DNA of 64,000 nucleotides, taken from positions 62,001-126,000 of the forward strand of contig NZ_JADZ01000016.1 in NCBI RefSeq assembly GCF_000518645.1, given 5' to 3'. The notes beneath the pieces are model-generated. The model saw nothing but the letters and a program-made list of their open reading frames with translations, did not search any database and was not told the origin of the DNA. Of the stretch, positions 53,770-62,346 are shown one piece after another. The stretch's first letter is position 1. Each line of letters starts with the position of its first letter. The translations under genes were made by a program, and so were the position numbers. This stretch comes from Curvibacter gracilis ATCC BAA-807. Its GTDB lineage: Bacteria > Pseudomonadota > Gammaproteobacteria > Burkholderiales > Burkholderiaceae_C.

Positions 53770-55188
53770 ATGCTGTTCGTTCTCACCCCCTTCGACTGGC
53801 TGACCCTGCACGGCTTGGTCACGGTGGTGTCGGTGCTGATCTATGTGGTCACCTCGCATGTGATGCGCCAGCGCCGCCACCCCACGGCGGCCATCGCCTG
53901 GGTGTTCTTCATCCTGCTGATGCCTTACGTGGCCTTGCCGGCCTACCTGACCTTCGGCTCACGCAAGCGCCAGCGCCCCACGCCACCGCCCAAGAGCCCC
54001 CCGCCAAGCGATGCTGCCCTGGTAGGCGACGCTGAGCAGCACTGGGTCTGCGACACCCTGCTGGCCCTGGGCCAGGCCAGCCCCTCCGGTTACCACAGCC
54101 TGCAGCTGCATGCCGACGGCCACGAGGCCCGGCAGGCCTTGCTGAGCGTCATCGAAGGCGCCCGCCACAGCCTGGACATTGCCACCTTCATCTTGAAGGA
54201 CGACGCCCTGGGCACCCCCGTGATCGACGCCCTGTGCGCCAAGGCGGTGGCCGGCGTGCGCGTGCGCCTGCTGCTGGACGGCCTGGGCAGCCTGATGGCC
54301 GGCCGCCCCCGGCTCAGCCGCTTCACCCGGGCCGGCGGGCAACTGGTGTTGTTCGTGCCGCCGCTGCACTCCCCCCTCAAGGGCCGCATCAACCTGCGCA
54401 ACCACCGCAAACTGGTGGTGGCCGACGCCGGCGGCCCACAAGCCCGGCTGTGGTGTGGCGGGCGCAACCTGGCCGCCGAGTATTTCGAGGGTGAAGCCGG
54501 CCAAGCCCCCTGGCGCGACCTGAGCTTTGACCTGCAAGGCCCGCTGGTGGCCCAGGCCCACTGGCAGTTCGAGCACGACTGGGCCTTTGCCAGCGGGCGC
54601 CGCACGCCGCCCAACCCGGTTCAGCCCCCCCTGGCCAACCCCCCCGCCCCCACCGGCCAGGCGCAGTGGGTGGCCTCGGGCCCCGACCAGGCCGACGACA
54701 CCGTGTACGCCATGCTGCTCACGGCGGCCTACCGGGCCAGCCACCGGCTGTGCCTGGTCACCCCCTACTTCGTGCCCGACCCGGCCCTGCTCAACGCCCT
54801 GTGCCTGGCGGCGCGGCGCGGGGTGCAGGTCGAACTGCTGCTGCCGGCCCGGTCCAACCACCGCTTGTCGGACATGGCCCGGGCCCGGGCCCTGCGCGCC
54901 CTGGTGCAGGCCGGCGGCCAGGTCTGGCTGCTGCCCGGCATGCTGCACGCCAAGCTCGCGGTGGTCGATGACAGCCTGGCCCTGGCCGGCTCGGCCAACC
55001 TGGACAGCCGCAGCCTGTTTCTGAACTACGAACTGATGGTGGCCTTCCAATCCGCCCACGATGTGCAGCGTTTTGCCGCCTGGTTCGAGCACGAGCGCCA
55101 GGGGGCCCGCCCCTACCGGGCCCAGCCCCCGGGCCTGGTGCGCGACCTGTTGGAGGGCATGCTGCTGTGGGTGGGCTTCGAGCTTTAG
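53770..55188 (+). CDS. cls: Cardiolipin synthase (phospholipase D family)
   Basis: Membrane enzyme that joins two phosphatidylglycerols, or a related donor, into cardiolipin; 472 residues. Two N-terminal membrane helices (about 15–33 and 42–62) are followed by a Pro-rich linker and two phospholipase D domains. HKD motif 1 is NHRKLVVAD (around 213–221), motif 2 is HAKLAVVDD with GSANLDSRSLFLNYE (around 394–418); both are complete. Length and two anchors match ClsA. About 100 bp separate it from the bestrophin gene. A nearby terminator is not obvious. Confidence 0.92.
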   Translation: MLFVLTPFDWLTLHGLVTVVSVLIYVVTSHVMRQRRHPTAAIAWVFFILLMPYVALPAYLTFGSRKRQRPTPPPKSPPPSDAALVGDAEQHWVCDTLLALGQASPSGYHSLQLHADGHEARQALLSVIEGARHSLDIATFILKDDALGTPVIDALCAKAVAGVRVRLLLDGLGSLMAGRPRLSRFTRAGGQLVLFVPPLHSPLKGRINLRNHRKLVVADAGGPQARLWCGGRNLAAEYFEGEAGQAPWRDLSFDLQGPLVAQAHWQFEHDWAFASGRRTPPNPVQPPLANPPAPTGQAQWVASGPDQADDTVYAMLLTAAYRASHRLCLVTPYFVPDPALLNALCLAARRGVQVELLLPARSNHRLSDMARARALRALVQAGGQVWLLPGMLHAKLAVVDDSLALAGSANLDSRSLFLNYELMVAFQSAHDVQRFAAWFEHERQGARPYRAQPPGLVRDLLEGMLLWVGFEL

Positions 55189-55288
55189 CGCCAGACTTGA
55201 GCGGGTGCGGCAGGAACTGGTTATCCCGGCCCTTCAGGTGGGTGACATGCGCTTACATTTCTATCTGCACTGAAACCTTGGAGCCTCC

Positions 55289-56281
55289 ATGCACAAGCCA
55301 AGTCCCAAGCTGGACCGCCGCCAGACCCTGCAAGCGCTGAGCCTGCTGGGCGCCGCAGGCCTGATGGGCGCAGCCCGCGCCGAAACGCCGCTCGAAGGCG
55401 GCACCCTGAAGATCGTCGTGCCCTACCCTGCGGGGGGTACCTCCGACCGCGCCGCCCGCCTGCTGGGCGACGCCCTGGCCCCCCGCCTGGGCGTGCCCGT
55501 GATCGTCGAGAACCACGTGGGCGCCGGTGGCCGGCTGGCCGCCCAGCAGTTGTGGCGCGACAGCTCGGGCCAGAACCAGCTGCTGCTGGCCAACCCCGCC
55601 ACCATGCTGGTCGCCCCGCTGGTGTTCAAGGACGTGGGCTACGACCCCGACAAGGATTACCGGCCCGTGTCGCAGATCACCCGCTATTCCTTCGGCCTGG
55701 CCGTGGGCGCCGGGGTGCCGGTGCGCGAGTTCGCCCACCTGCGCGCCTGGATGACAGCCAACCAGGACAAGGTGGCCGCCGGCGTGCCCGCCACCGGCAG
55801 CCTGCCGCATTTCTTCGCCCTGATGCTGGGCGAGCAGTTGGGTCTGAGCCTGCCCATCGTGGGCTACCGCGGCTCCGCCCCCTTGCTCAACGACCTGATG
55901 GGCGGCCACGTGCCCGTGGCGGTGGACACGCTGGACGCCCTGGAGCCCCTGCACAGGAGCGGCAAGCTGCGCATCCTGGCGGTGTCCAGTGACGAGCGCG
56001 CTGCCTCGCTGCCCACGGTGCCCACCTTCCGCGATGTGGGGCTCAAGCTGTCGGCCCTGGGCTGGAACGTGCTCTATGCCCCGGCCAATCTGCCGGCGGC
56101 CCGGGCTCAGCGCATCGCCGCCGCCGTCACCGCGGCCATGGCCCAGAAAGACCTGCAGGCCCGCTTTGCCGCAGCCGACATGGAGCCTGTCATCAGCACG
56201 GCCGAACAGACCCGGCGCATGCTCACGGCCTATGCCGCCCAGTGGACCCCGGTGGTGCGCAAGTCCGGCTTCCAGCCCTGA
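55289..56281 (+). CDS. Bug/TctC-family binding protein, Tat-type signal
   Basis: Second Bug-family periplasmic binding protein in the window, 330 residues. The N-terminus has DRRQTLQALSLLG, a twin-arginine-like motif, then AAGLMGAARAE as cleavage region, so export may use the Tat route. Mature part: LKIVVPYPAGGTSDRAARLLG, GAGGRLAAQQLW, VPATGSLPHFFALMLGEQLG and a C-terminal VLYAPANLPAARAQRI. TTGGAG lies 7 nt before the ATG. No TctAB genes adjacent. Ligand unknown. It shares only family-level motifs with the Bug protein at 7.5 kb. Confidence 0.88.
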   Translation: MHKPSPKLDRRQTLQALSLLGAAGLMGAARAETPLEGGTLKIVVPYPAGGTSDRAARLLGDALAPRLGVPVIVENHVGAGGRLAAQQLWRDSSGQNQLLLANPATMLVAPLVFKDVGYDPDKDYRPVSQITRYSFGLAVGAGVPVREFAHLRAWMTANQDKVAAGVPATGSLPHFFALMLGEQLGLSLPIVGYRGSAPLLNDLMGGHVPVAVDTLDALEPLHRSGKLRILAVSSDERAASLPTVPTFRDVGLKLSALGWNVLYAPANLPAARAQRIAAAVTAAMAQKDLQARFAAADMEPVISTAEQTRRMLTAYAAQWTPVVRKSGFQP

Positions 56282-56381
56282 GCCGGCCCCTGAGCAGCCC
56301 TCTCATCAGGCCCCAAAGTTGCTAACCCCTGTGCAGGGCCGCCCAAGCGACCCTTTAAACCAACAAAGGGAGGAGCGAGGC

Positions 56382-56906
56382 ATGCACGCAGACGCCACGC
56401 TGGAGGAGGCCACCCTGGCCCCCGCAGTGATCGACATCGAAGCCTCCGGATTCGGGCGCGGCAGCTACCCCATCGAGGTCGGCTTTGTGCTGCCCGATGG
56501 CGAGGCCTGGTGCAGCCTGGTCCGGCCCGAGCCAGGCTGGCTTCACTGGGACCCGTCGGCCGCGCGGGTGCACGGCATCACGCAGGAATGCCTGCTGAGC
56601 CACGGCCGGTCCTGCCGTGACATCGCCGAACTGCTGAACCAGCGCCTGCGCGGGCTCACGGTCTACACCGATGGCTGGGCCCACGATTACAGCTGGATGG
56701 GCCGGCTTTATGAGGCGGCTGACCTGCTGCCCAGCTTTCGCCTCGACAACCTCTTCGTGCTGCTCGACGAGGCCCGACTGGCGCATTGGGATGCCACGCG
56801 CCAGTCGGTGGCCGAACGCCTGCAACTGCGGCGCCACCGCGCCAGCGCCGACGCCCGCGTGCTGCAGGAGACCGTGCGCCAACTGAGCCAGCAGCCCTTG
56901 GGCTGA
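56382..56906 (+). CDS. DEDDh 3'-5' exonuclease-like protein
   Basis: A 174-residue protein of the ribonuclease H-like exonuclease group. The DEDD residues appear in order: Asp and Glu in VIDIEASGFG (about 17–24), the middle Asp in YTDGWAHDYSWM, and the final His…Asp in HRASADARVLQE, making it DEDDh. It is shorter than DnaQ epsilon but similar in size to many stand-alone family members. GGGAGGAG precedes the ATG at 56382. It lies directly upstream of the TetR operator. Its substrate (DNA or RNA) is unknown, and no functional link to the following operon is evident. Confidence 0.85.
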   Translation: MHADATLEEATLAPAVIDIEASGFGRGSYPIEVGFVLPDGEAWCSLVRPEPGWLHWDPSAARVHGITQECLLSHGRSCRDIAELLNQRLRGLTVYTDGWAHDYSWMGRLYEAADLLPSFRLDNLFVLLDEARLAHWDATRQSVAERLQLRRHRASADARVLQETVRQLSQQPLG

Positions 56907-56920
56907 TCCCCTGGTGGGGT

Positions 56921-56962
56921 CCTTTTATTTTTACAAAGCAACTGCTTGCTATAAATAAAAGG
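56921..56962. promoter_or_regulatory. 42-bp palindromic operator upstream of TetR gene (site 2)
   Basis: Seventeen of 21 base pairs are symmetrical. The outer arms are CCTTTTATTT (56921–56930) and AAATAAAAGG (56953–56962); the core is AAGC-AACT-GCTT (56936–56947). The inner right arm GCTTGCTATAAAT matches GCTTGGCATAAAT of the livH palindrome. It ends 10 bp before the GTG of the TetR gene and overlaps TTTACA and TATAAA promoter-like boxes. Probable autoregulation site. Confidence 0.85.
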
Positions 56963-56972
56963 TTTTGTTATC

Positions 56973-57722
56973 GTGCCGTGCATGGAAGCCCCTGCACGCC
57001 GCCGCGCGACCCCCAAAGCCTCCCTGGAGTCCCCCCAGAAAGCCGCCGCAGCGGCCCCTGCTGCCGCTGCCGATGAAAGCCCCGCGTCTGAAACCCCTGA
57101 AGCGCGCCGCCCCCGTGGCCGCCCCCGCAAGACGGTGGAAGAGCTCGACGACGGCAACCGCCGCCGCGCCCTCATCGAAGGCGCCGCACGCCTGTTCCGC
57201 ACCCAGGGCTTCGACGCCACCAGCACCCGCGACATCGCGGCCGCCGCCGGCATGCACAGCGGCTCGCCCTTCTACCATTTCGAAAGCAAGACCGCCCTGC
57301 TGCATGCGGTGATGGACGAGGGCATGGTGCTGGCCCTGCACAGCCAGAAAAACGCCCTGGCCCTGCTGCCGCCCAGCGCCTCGCCGCGCGAACGCCTGCG
57401 CGTGCTGGTGCGGCATCACTTCGAGATCCTGCTCGGGCCCCACAGCGACTTCATCCCGGTGATGCTGTACGAATGGCGCTCGCTGAGCCCGGCCCAGCAA
57501 AAAAGCATTGCCCGCGTCAAGGACGACTACGAAGGCCTCTGGATGCCGGTGCTGCAGGCCCTGGCCGAGCAGGGCGCGCTGCAGGCCGAGCCGGCGGTGG
57601 CGCGGCTGTTCATCTTCGGCGCCCTCAACTGGTCGGTGCAGTGGTTCGACCCGCAGCGCGGCATGACGCTGGACCAGCTCACCGAGCAGGCCCTGGCCCT
57701 GTTCACCCGGGAGACCCCATGA
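56973..57722 (+). CDS. TetR-family repressor with basic N-terminal extension
   Basis: Transcriptional regulator, 249 residues from the GTG at 56973, chosen because AAAGG lies 10 nt upstream; an ATG three codons later (56982) is the alternative. Residues 1–65 are an Ala/Pro-rich tail ending ARRPRGRPRKTVEELDD, where RGRPRK resembles an AT-hook. The TetR helix-turn-helix follows (RRALIEGAARLFRTQGFDAT, STRDIAAAAGMHSGSPFYHFESK), then a ligand domain with MLYEWRSLSPAQQ and FIFGALNWSVQWFDPQRG, a pattern seen in acyl-CoA-sensing regulators of the same broad group. It overlaps the SDR start (ATGA) and is the first gene of the operon, directly behind the palindrome. Likely ligand: an acyl-CoA of the pathway (inference). 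Confidence 0.9.
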   Translation: MPCMEAPARRRATPKASLESPQKAAAAAPAAAADESPASETPEARRPRGRPRKTVEELDDGNRRRALIEGAARLFRTQGFDATSTRDIAAAAGMHSGSPFYHFESKTALLHAVMDEGMVLALHSQKNALALLPPSASPRERLRVLVRHHFEILLGPHSDFIPVMLYEWRSLSPAQQKSIARVKDDYEGLWMPVLQALAEQGALQAEPAVARLFIFGALNWSVQWFDPQRGMTLDQLTEQALALFTRETP

Positions 57723-58660
57723 CTGCACCAGCCCCCTCGCCCCACTACCGATCCGTGTTCGCGCCAGGCCTCTTCAAGGACCAGGTGATCCTGGTGACGG
57801 GGGGCGGCTCGGGCATCGGCCGCTGCACCGCCCACGAACTGGCCCGCCTGGGCGCCCAGGTGGTGTTGTTGGGCCGCCAGCCCGACAAGCTGGCCACCGT
57901 GCAGGCCGAGATCGAGGCCGATGGTGGCTGCGCCAGCACCGAGCTGTGCGATATCCGCCAGGAAGACGCGGTGGTGGCCATGGTGCAGCGGGTGCTGGCC
58001 CGCCATGGCCGCCTCGACGGCCTGGTCAACAACGCGGGCGGCCAGTACATGACCCCGCTGTCGGCCATCTCGGCCAAGGGCTGGGAGGCCGTGGTCAACA
58101 CCAACCTCACCGGGGGCTTTCTGGTGGCGCGCGAGTGCTACCGCCAACACATGGCCGCCCACGGCGGAGCCATCGTCAACATCGTGGCCGACATCTGGGG
58201 CTCGATGCCGGGCATGGGCCACAGCGGCGCGGCACGGGCCGGCATGGTCAGCCTGACCGAGACCGCCTCGCTCGAATGGGCCGCCGACGGCGTGCGCGTG
58301 AACGCCGTGGCCCCGGGCTACATCGCCTCCAGCGGCATGGACCACTACCCGCCCGAGGCCGCCGAACACCTGCGCGCCATGCGCCAGACCGTGCCGCTGG
58401 GCCGCTTCGGCAATGAGGCCGAGGTGTCGGCCGCCATCGTCTTTCTGCTGAGCCCGGCCGCCAGCTTCATCAGCGGCAGCACGCTGCGCGTCGATGGCGC
58501 CCGGCCCCAGACCCGCCTGGGCTGGCCCATGGCCGTGCCCACGCCGGCCCAGCGCGAACGCGCCGCCGTGCGCCCCTTCGACGGCTTTCACCGCGCCCAG
58601 GTGCCGCGCGTGTTCGCTCAGCCCGCCCCACCCCACAACGCGCAGGAGCCCCAGCCATGA
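57719..58660 (+). CDS. SDR, PECR-like, lacking the YxxxK motif
   Basis: Short-chain dehydrogenase/reductase fold, 313 residues. The cofactor motif TGGGSGIG (27–34) and NNAGG (104–108) are normal. The catalytic site is not: where classical SDRs have Ser…YxxxK this one has Ala157 and GHSGAARAGM (167–176), so Tyr and Lys are replaced by Ser and Arg. The HSGAARAG signature is the same as in peroxisomal trans-2-enoyl-CoA reductase (PECR), which reduces enoyl-CoA with NADPH. It ends with LSPAASFISGSTLRVDGA and a C-terminal extension with WPMAVPTP, also PECR-like. In atu-type clusters SDR genes (atuB, atuG) occupy this place. Overlaps the carboxyltransferase gene by 4 bp. Confidence 0.87.
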   Translation: MTAPAPSPHYRSVFAPGLFKDQVILVTGGGSGIGRCTAHELARLGAQVVLLGRQPDKLATVQAEIEADGGCASTELCDIRQEDAVVAMVQRVLARHGRLDGLVNNAGGQYMTPLSAISAKGWEAVVNTNLTGGFLVARECYRQHMAAHGGAIVNIVADIWGSMPGMGHSGAARAGMVSLTETASLEWAADGVRVNAVAPGYIASSGMDHYPPEAAEHLRAMRQTVPLGRFGNEAEVSAAIVFLLSPAASFISGSTLRVDGARPQTRLGWPMAVPTPAQRERAAVRPFDGFHRAQVPRVFAQPAPPHNAQEPQP

Positions 58661-60270
58661 GTCGCTTCGAATCCCGCTGGAACCCGCAAGCCCCGGCCGC
58701 CCTGCAGCGCCGCGAAGCCGTGCTGGCCCGGCTGGCCGCGTTGCGCGCCCTGGAAGACCGGGCCGCCGCCGCCTCGGCCCGCTCGCGCCCGGTGTTCGAG
58801 AAGCGCGGCCAGTTGCTGCCGCGCGAACGCGTGGCCCTGCTGCTCGACCCGGGCAGCGCCTGGCTGCCGCTGGCCACGCTGGCCGGCTACCTGCATGACG
58901 TGACAGACCCGGCCCGCTCGGTGCCCGGCGGCGGCATGATCGCCGGCATCGGTCAGGTGTCGGGCGTGCGCTGCATGGTGGTGGCCAGCGACTCGGGCAT
59001 CGAGGCCGGCGCCATCCAGCCCATGGGGCTCGAAAAGATCCTGCGGGTGCAGGAGATCGCCCTGCAGAACCGGCTGCCCTTTGTGCACCTGGTGGAGAGC
59101 GCCGGCGCCAACCTGATGCGCTACCGCGTCGAGGGCTTTGTGCACGGCGGCAGCCTGTTCCGCAACCTGGCGCGCCTGTCGGCCGCCGGCATCCCCGTGA
59201 TCACGGTGCAGCACGGCTCGGGCACCGCGGGCGGGGCCTACATGCCGGGCCTCAGCGATGTGGTGATCATGGTGCGCGCGCGCTCGCGGGCCTTTCTGGC
59301 CGGGCCGCCGCTGCTCAAGGCCGCCACCGGCGAGATCGCCACCGAAGAAGAGCTCGGCGGCGCCGAGATGCACTGCAGCATGTCGGGCCTGGGCGAGTAC
59401 CTGGCCGAGGACGACCGCCACGCCCTGGCCCTGGCGCGCGAGGTGCTGGCCACGATCGACTGGCCGACCCAGCCCACCACCCGGGCGGCCACGCCCCCGC
59501 TCTACCCCGCCGACGACCTGCTGGGCCTGATCTCGGACGACCTGCGTCAGCCGGTCGACATGCGTGAGGTGATGGCCCGCCTGGCCGATGGCTCCGAGCT
59601 GCTCGAGTTCAAGCCCCTATATGGTGCCGCCACCGTGTGCGCCCAGGCGCGCATCGAGGGCCGGCCGCTGGGCTTCATCAGCAACAACGGCCCCATCGAT
59701 GTGGCCGGCGCCAACAAGGCCACCCACTTCATCCAGTGGATGTGCCAGCTGGGCCACCCCATCGTCTACCTGCAGAACACCACGGGCTACATGGTGGGCA
59801 AGGACAGCGAGCAGGGCGGCATGATCAAGCACGGCAGCAAGATGATCCAGGCCGTGACCAACGCCACCGTGCCCCAGATCACGCTGCAATGCGGCGCCAG
59901 CTTCGGGGCCGGCAACTACGGCATGTGCGGGCGCGGTTATGCGCCGCGCTTTCTCTTCACCTGGCCGCAGGCGCGCACCGCGGTGATGGGGGGCGAGCAG
60001 GCCGCCCGCACCATGCAGATCGTGACCGAGGCCGCCCTGGCGCGCAAAGGCCAGACCCCCGACCCCCAGCAGGCCCAGACCCAGTTCGAGCAGATCGTGG
60101 CCATGTTCGAGGCCCAGGCCGATGTGTTCCACACCAGCGCCCTGCTGCTGGACGACGGTGTGATCGACCCGCGCGACAGCCGCGCCGTGCTGGCCCAGTG
60201 CCTGGCCCTGTGCGCCGAGGCCGAAGCGCGCCCCGTGCGGCCGATGCAGTTCGGGGTGGCCCGCATGTAA
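58657..60270 (+). CDS. Acyl-CoA carboxylase beta subunit (methylcrotonyl/geranyl-CoA type)
   Basis: Carboxyltransferase subunit, 537 residues, moving CO2 from biotin to an alpha,beta-unsaturated acyl-CoA. N-half: VPGGGMIAGIGQVSGVRCMVVASD, AGAIQPMGLEKILRVQEIALQNRLPFVHLVESAGANL, HGSGTAGGAYMPGLSD oxyanion loop, LAGPPLLKAATGEIATEEELGGAEMH. C-half: FISNNGPIDVAGANKATHFIQ, QNTTGYMVGKDSE, CGASFGAGNYGMCGRGY. Length and both domains match MccB/AtuC. The segment IQPMGLEKI and VESAGANLMRY differ from leucine-pathway MccB as I recall it and are nearer to geranyl-CoA carboxylase. The partner alpha subunit is the last gene of the window. Confidence 0.9.
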   Translation: MSRFESRWNPQAPAALQRREAVLARLAALRALEDRAAAASARSRPVFEKRGQLLPRERVALLLDPGSAWLPLATLAGYLHDVTDPARSVPGGGMIAGIGQVSGVRCMVVASDSGIEAGAIQPMGLEKILRVQEIALQNRLPFVHLVESAGANLMRYRVEGFVHGGSLFRNLARLSAAGIPVITVQHGSGTAGGAYMPGLSDVVIMVRARSRAFLAGPPLLKAATGEIATEEELGGAEMHCSMSGLGEYLAEDDRHALALAREVLATIDWPTQPTTRAATPPLYPADDLLGLISDDLRQPVDMREVMARLADGSELLEFKPLYGAATVCAQARIEGRPLGFISNNGPIDVAGANKATHFIQWMCQLGHPIVYLQNTTGYMVGKDSEQGGMIKHGSKMIQAVTNATVPQITLQCGASFGAGNYGMCGRGYAPRFLFTWPQARTAVMGGEQAARTMQIVTEAALARKGQTPDPQQAQTQFEQIVAMFEAQADVFHTSALLLDDGVIDPRDSRAVLAQCLALCAEAEARPVRPMQFGVARM

Positions 60271-60330
60271 GCCCACGCCGCCCAAGGCCAGTCGCGCCCC
60301 TCTCATGAACGACAAAAACGGAGACACACC

Positions 60331-61509
60331 ATGCAATTCACCCATGAGCACCGCGAGATCCAGAAGACGCTCAAGCGCTTCATCGACACCGAGATCAACC
60401 CCCATGTGGATGAGTGGGAAGAGGACGAGATCTTTCCGGCCCACGAGGTGTTCAAGAAGATGGGGCAGTTGGGCCTGCTCGGCCTGACCAAGCCCGAGGC
60501 CTATGGCGGCGCCGGCCTGGACTACAGCTACGGCCTGGCCATGACCGAGACCCTGGGCCACATCGACTGCGGCGGCGTGCCGATGGCGATTGGCGTGCAG
60601 ACCGACATGTGCACCCCGGCGCTGGCGCGCTTCGGCAGCGACGAACTGCGCCGCGAGTTCCTGGCCCCGGCCATCGCGGGCGATGCGGTGGGCTGCATCG
60701 GCGTGTCCGAGCCCGGCGCCGGCAGCGACGTGGCCGGCATCAAGAGCGTGGCGCGCAAGGACGGCGACGACTACGTCATCACCGGCCAGAAGATGTGGAT
60801 CACCAACAGCCTGCAGGCCGACTGGATGTGCATGCTGGTCAACACCGGCGAGGGCCCGGTGCACAAGAACAAGAGCCTGATCATGGTGCCCATGCGCGAG
60901 GGCCGCAATGGCCGCCTCACCCGCGGCATCGAGGTGGCGCGCAAGATCAAGAAAATCGGCATGAACAGCAGCGACACCGGCCTGATCTACTTCGACGAGG
61001 TGCGGGTGCCACAGCGCAACCTGATCGGGGTCGAGGGCCAGGGCTTCATCTACCAGATGCAGCAGTTCCAGGAAGAGCGCCTGTGGGCCGCCGCCAGCTG
61101 CCTGCAGTCGCTGGAGAACTGCCTCAACGCCACCATCGAATGGGCCCAGGAACGCAAGATGTTCGGCGCCACCCTGGCCGACCAGCAGTGGGTGCAGTTC
61201 AAGCTGGCCGAGATGAAGACCGAGCTGGAGAGCCTGCGCGCCCTCACCTACCGCGCCTGCGAGCTGTATGTGCAGGGCCAGGACGTGACCGAGCTGGCCA
61301 GCATGGCCAAGCTCAAGGCCGGGCGCCTGAACCGCAGCATCCCCGACGGCTGCCTGCAGTTCTGGGGCGGCATGGGCTTCACCTGGGAGAACAAGGTGGC
61401 CCGCCTGTACCGCGATGGCCGGCTGGGCTCGATCGGCGGCGGCGCCGACGAGGTGATGCTGGGCATCCTGGCCAAGATCATGGGCATCGCCAAGCGCTCG
61501 CGCGCCTGA
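60331..61509 (+). CDS. Acyl-CoA dehydrogenase (citronellyl-CoA dehydrogenase-like)
   Basis: FAD enzyme, 392 residues, making a 2,3-double bond in an acyl-CoA. Family motifs: CIGVSEPGAGSDVAG (122–136), KMWITNS (154–160), ERKMFG and a C-terminal IGGGADEVMLGIL. The position that holds the catalytic Glu in medium-chain enzymes is Gly here (IGGG), so the base is probably Glu249 in QFQEERLW, the place used by isovaleryl-CoA dehydrogenase. HIDCGGVPMAIGVQTDM (78–93) resembles AtuD of Pseudomonas as I remember it. It begins 60 bp after the carboxyltransferase gene; GGAGA precedes the ATG. In the presumed pathway it acts before the carboxylase. Confidence 0.9.
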   Translation: MQFTHEHREIQKTLKRFIDTEINPHVDEWEEDEIFPAHEVFKKMGQLGLLGLTKPEAYGGAGLDYSYGLAMTETLGHIDCGGVPMAIGVQTDMCTPALARFGSDELRREFLAPAIAGDAVGCIGVSEPGAGSDVAGIKSVARKDGDDYVITGQKMWITNSLQADWMCMLVNTGEGPVHKNKSLIMVPMREGRNGRLTRGIEVARKIKKIGMNSSDTGLIYFDEVRVPQRNLIGVEGQGFIYQMQQFQEERLWAAASCLQSLENCLNATIEWAQERKMFGATLADQQWVQFKLAEMKTELESLRALTYRACELYVQGQDVTELASMAKLKAGRLNRSIPDGCLQFWGGMGFTWENKVARLYRDGRLGSIGGGADEVMLGILAKIMGIAKRSRA

Positions 61510-61530
61510 GACCCGCAGGAGGCACAGGCC

Positions 61531-62346
61531 ATGTCCCACTTGCTGATCGACCGCCAACCCCTGGGCCCGGGCTGGATGGAACACTGGGTGCTGAACGACC
61601 CGGCCAGCCGCAACGCCCTGACGGCCGAGCTGGTGCAGGCCCTGGGGCAGGCCTGTGCCCGGGCCGCGCAAGACCCGGCCCTGCGCACCGTGGTGCTGCG
61701 CGGCGCGGGCGGCAGCTTCTGCGCCGGCGGCAGCCTGGGCGGCTTTGCCAACAGCCTGGGCCAGGCCCTGGCCCCCGGCCAGCCCGACCCGCTGGTGCCC
61801 ATGAACCGCGAGTTCGGGCACCTGCTGGAGGCGCTGTGCGCCCTGCCCCAGACCCTGTTGGCCGCCGTGGACGGCCCCGCCATGGGCGGTGGCCTGGGCC
61901 TGGTGTGCTGCGCCGACTGGGTGCTGGCCACGCCGGGCGCGGTGCTGGCCGCGCCCGAGGTGACGCTGGGCATCGTGCCGGCCCAGATCGCCCCCTTTGT
62001 GCTGCGCCGGCTCGGCGACGCCCGCGCCCGCCGCTGGCTGTTGGGTGGCGAGCGCCACTCGGCCGAACAGGCCCTGGCCGACGGCCTGGTGACCGAGGTG
62101 GTGCCCGATCTGAATGCCGGCCTGGCAGCCCGACTGCTGGCCCTGAGCGCCGCGGCCCCCGGCGCCGTGGCGGCCACCAAGGCCTTGCTGCAGGCCGGGC
62201 AGCCGCCCCTGCCCGCCTGGCTGGACCAGGCCGCCCAGGCGTTTGCCAGCGCCTTGCGCGGCCCCGAGGCGGCCGCCGGCCTGCAGGCCTTTGCCCGCAA
62301 ACAAGCTGCGCCCTGGCGCGCCCCTGATGGAAGTACGAGGGCCTGA
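61531..62346 (+). CDS. Enoyl-CoA hydratase/isomerase (AtuE/LiuC-like)
   Basis: Crotonase-fold enzyme, 271 residues. Oxyanion-hole segments GGSFCAGGSLGGF (about 65–77) and AAVDGPAMGGGLGLVCCADW (about 111–130) are present, followed by APEVTLGIVPAQIAPFV, which usually carries one catalytic Glu. In the atu and liu pathways the matching enzyme hydrates the carboxylated glutaconyl-CoA intermediate. It lies 21 bp after the dehydrogenase gene with AGGAGG upstream. Its stop shares a base with the next gene's ATG (TGATG). Confidence 0.9.
   Translation: MSHLLIDRQPLGPGWMEHWVLNDPASRNALTAELVQALGQACARAAQDPALRTVVLRGAGGSFCAGGSLGGFANSLGQALAPGQPDPLVPMNREFGHLLEALCALPQTLLAAVDGPAMGGGLGLVCCADWVLATPGAVLAAPEVTLGIVPAQIAPFVLRRLGDARARRWLLGGERHSAEQALADGLVTEVVPDLNAGLAARLLALSAAAPGAVAATKALLQAGQPPLPAWLDQAAQAFASALRGPEAAAGLQAFARKQAAPWRAPDGSTRA

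Noticed and set aside
59617-62304. An 895-codon open frame on the minus strand opposite the carboxylase operon, and a similar 928-codon frame at 33617–36403 on the plus strand.
   Set aside because: Gly/Ala/His/Gln-rich shadow translations of strongly coding, GC-rich genes on the other strand; no domain motifs.
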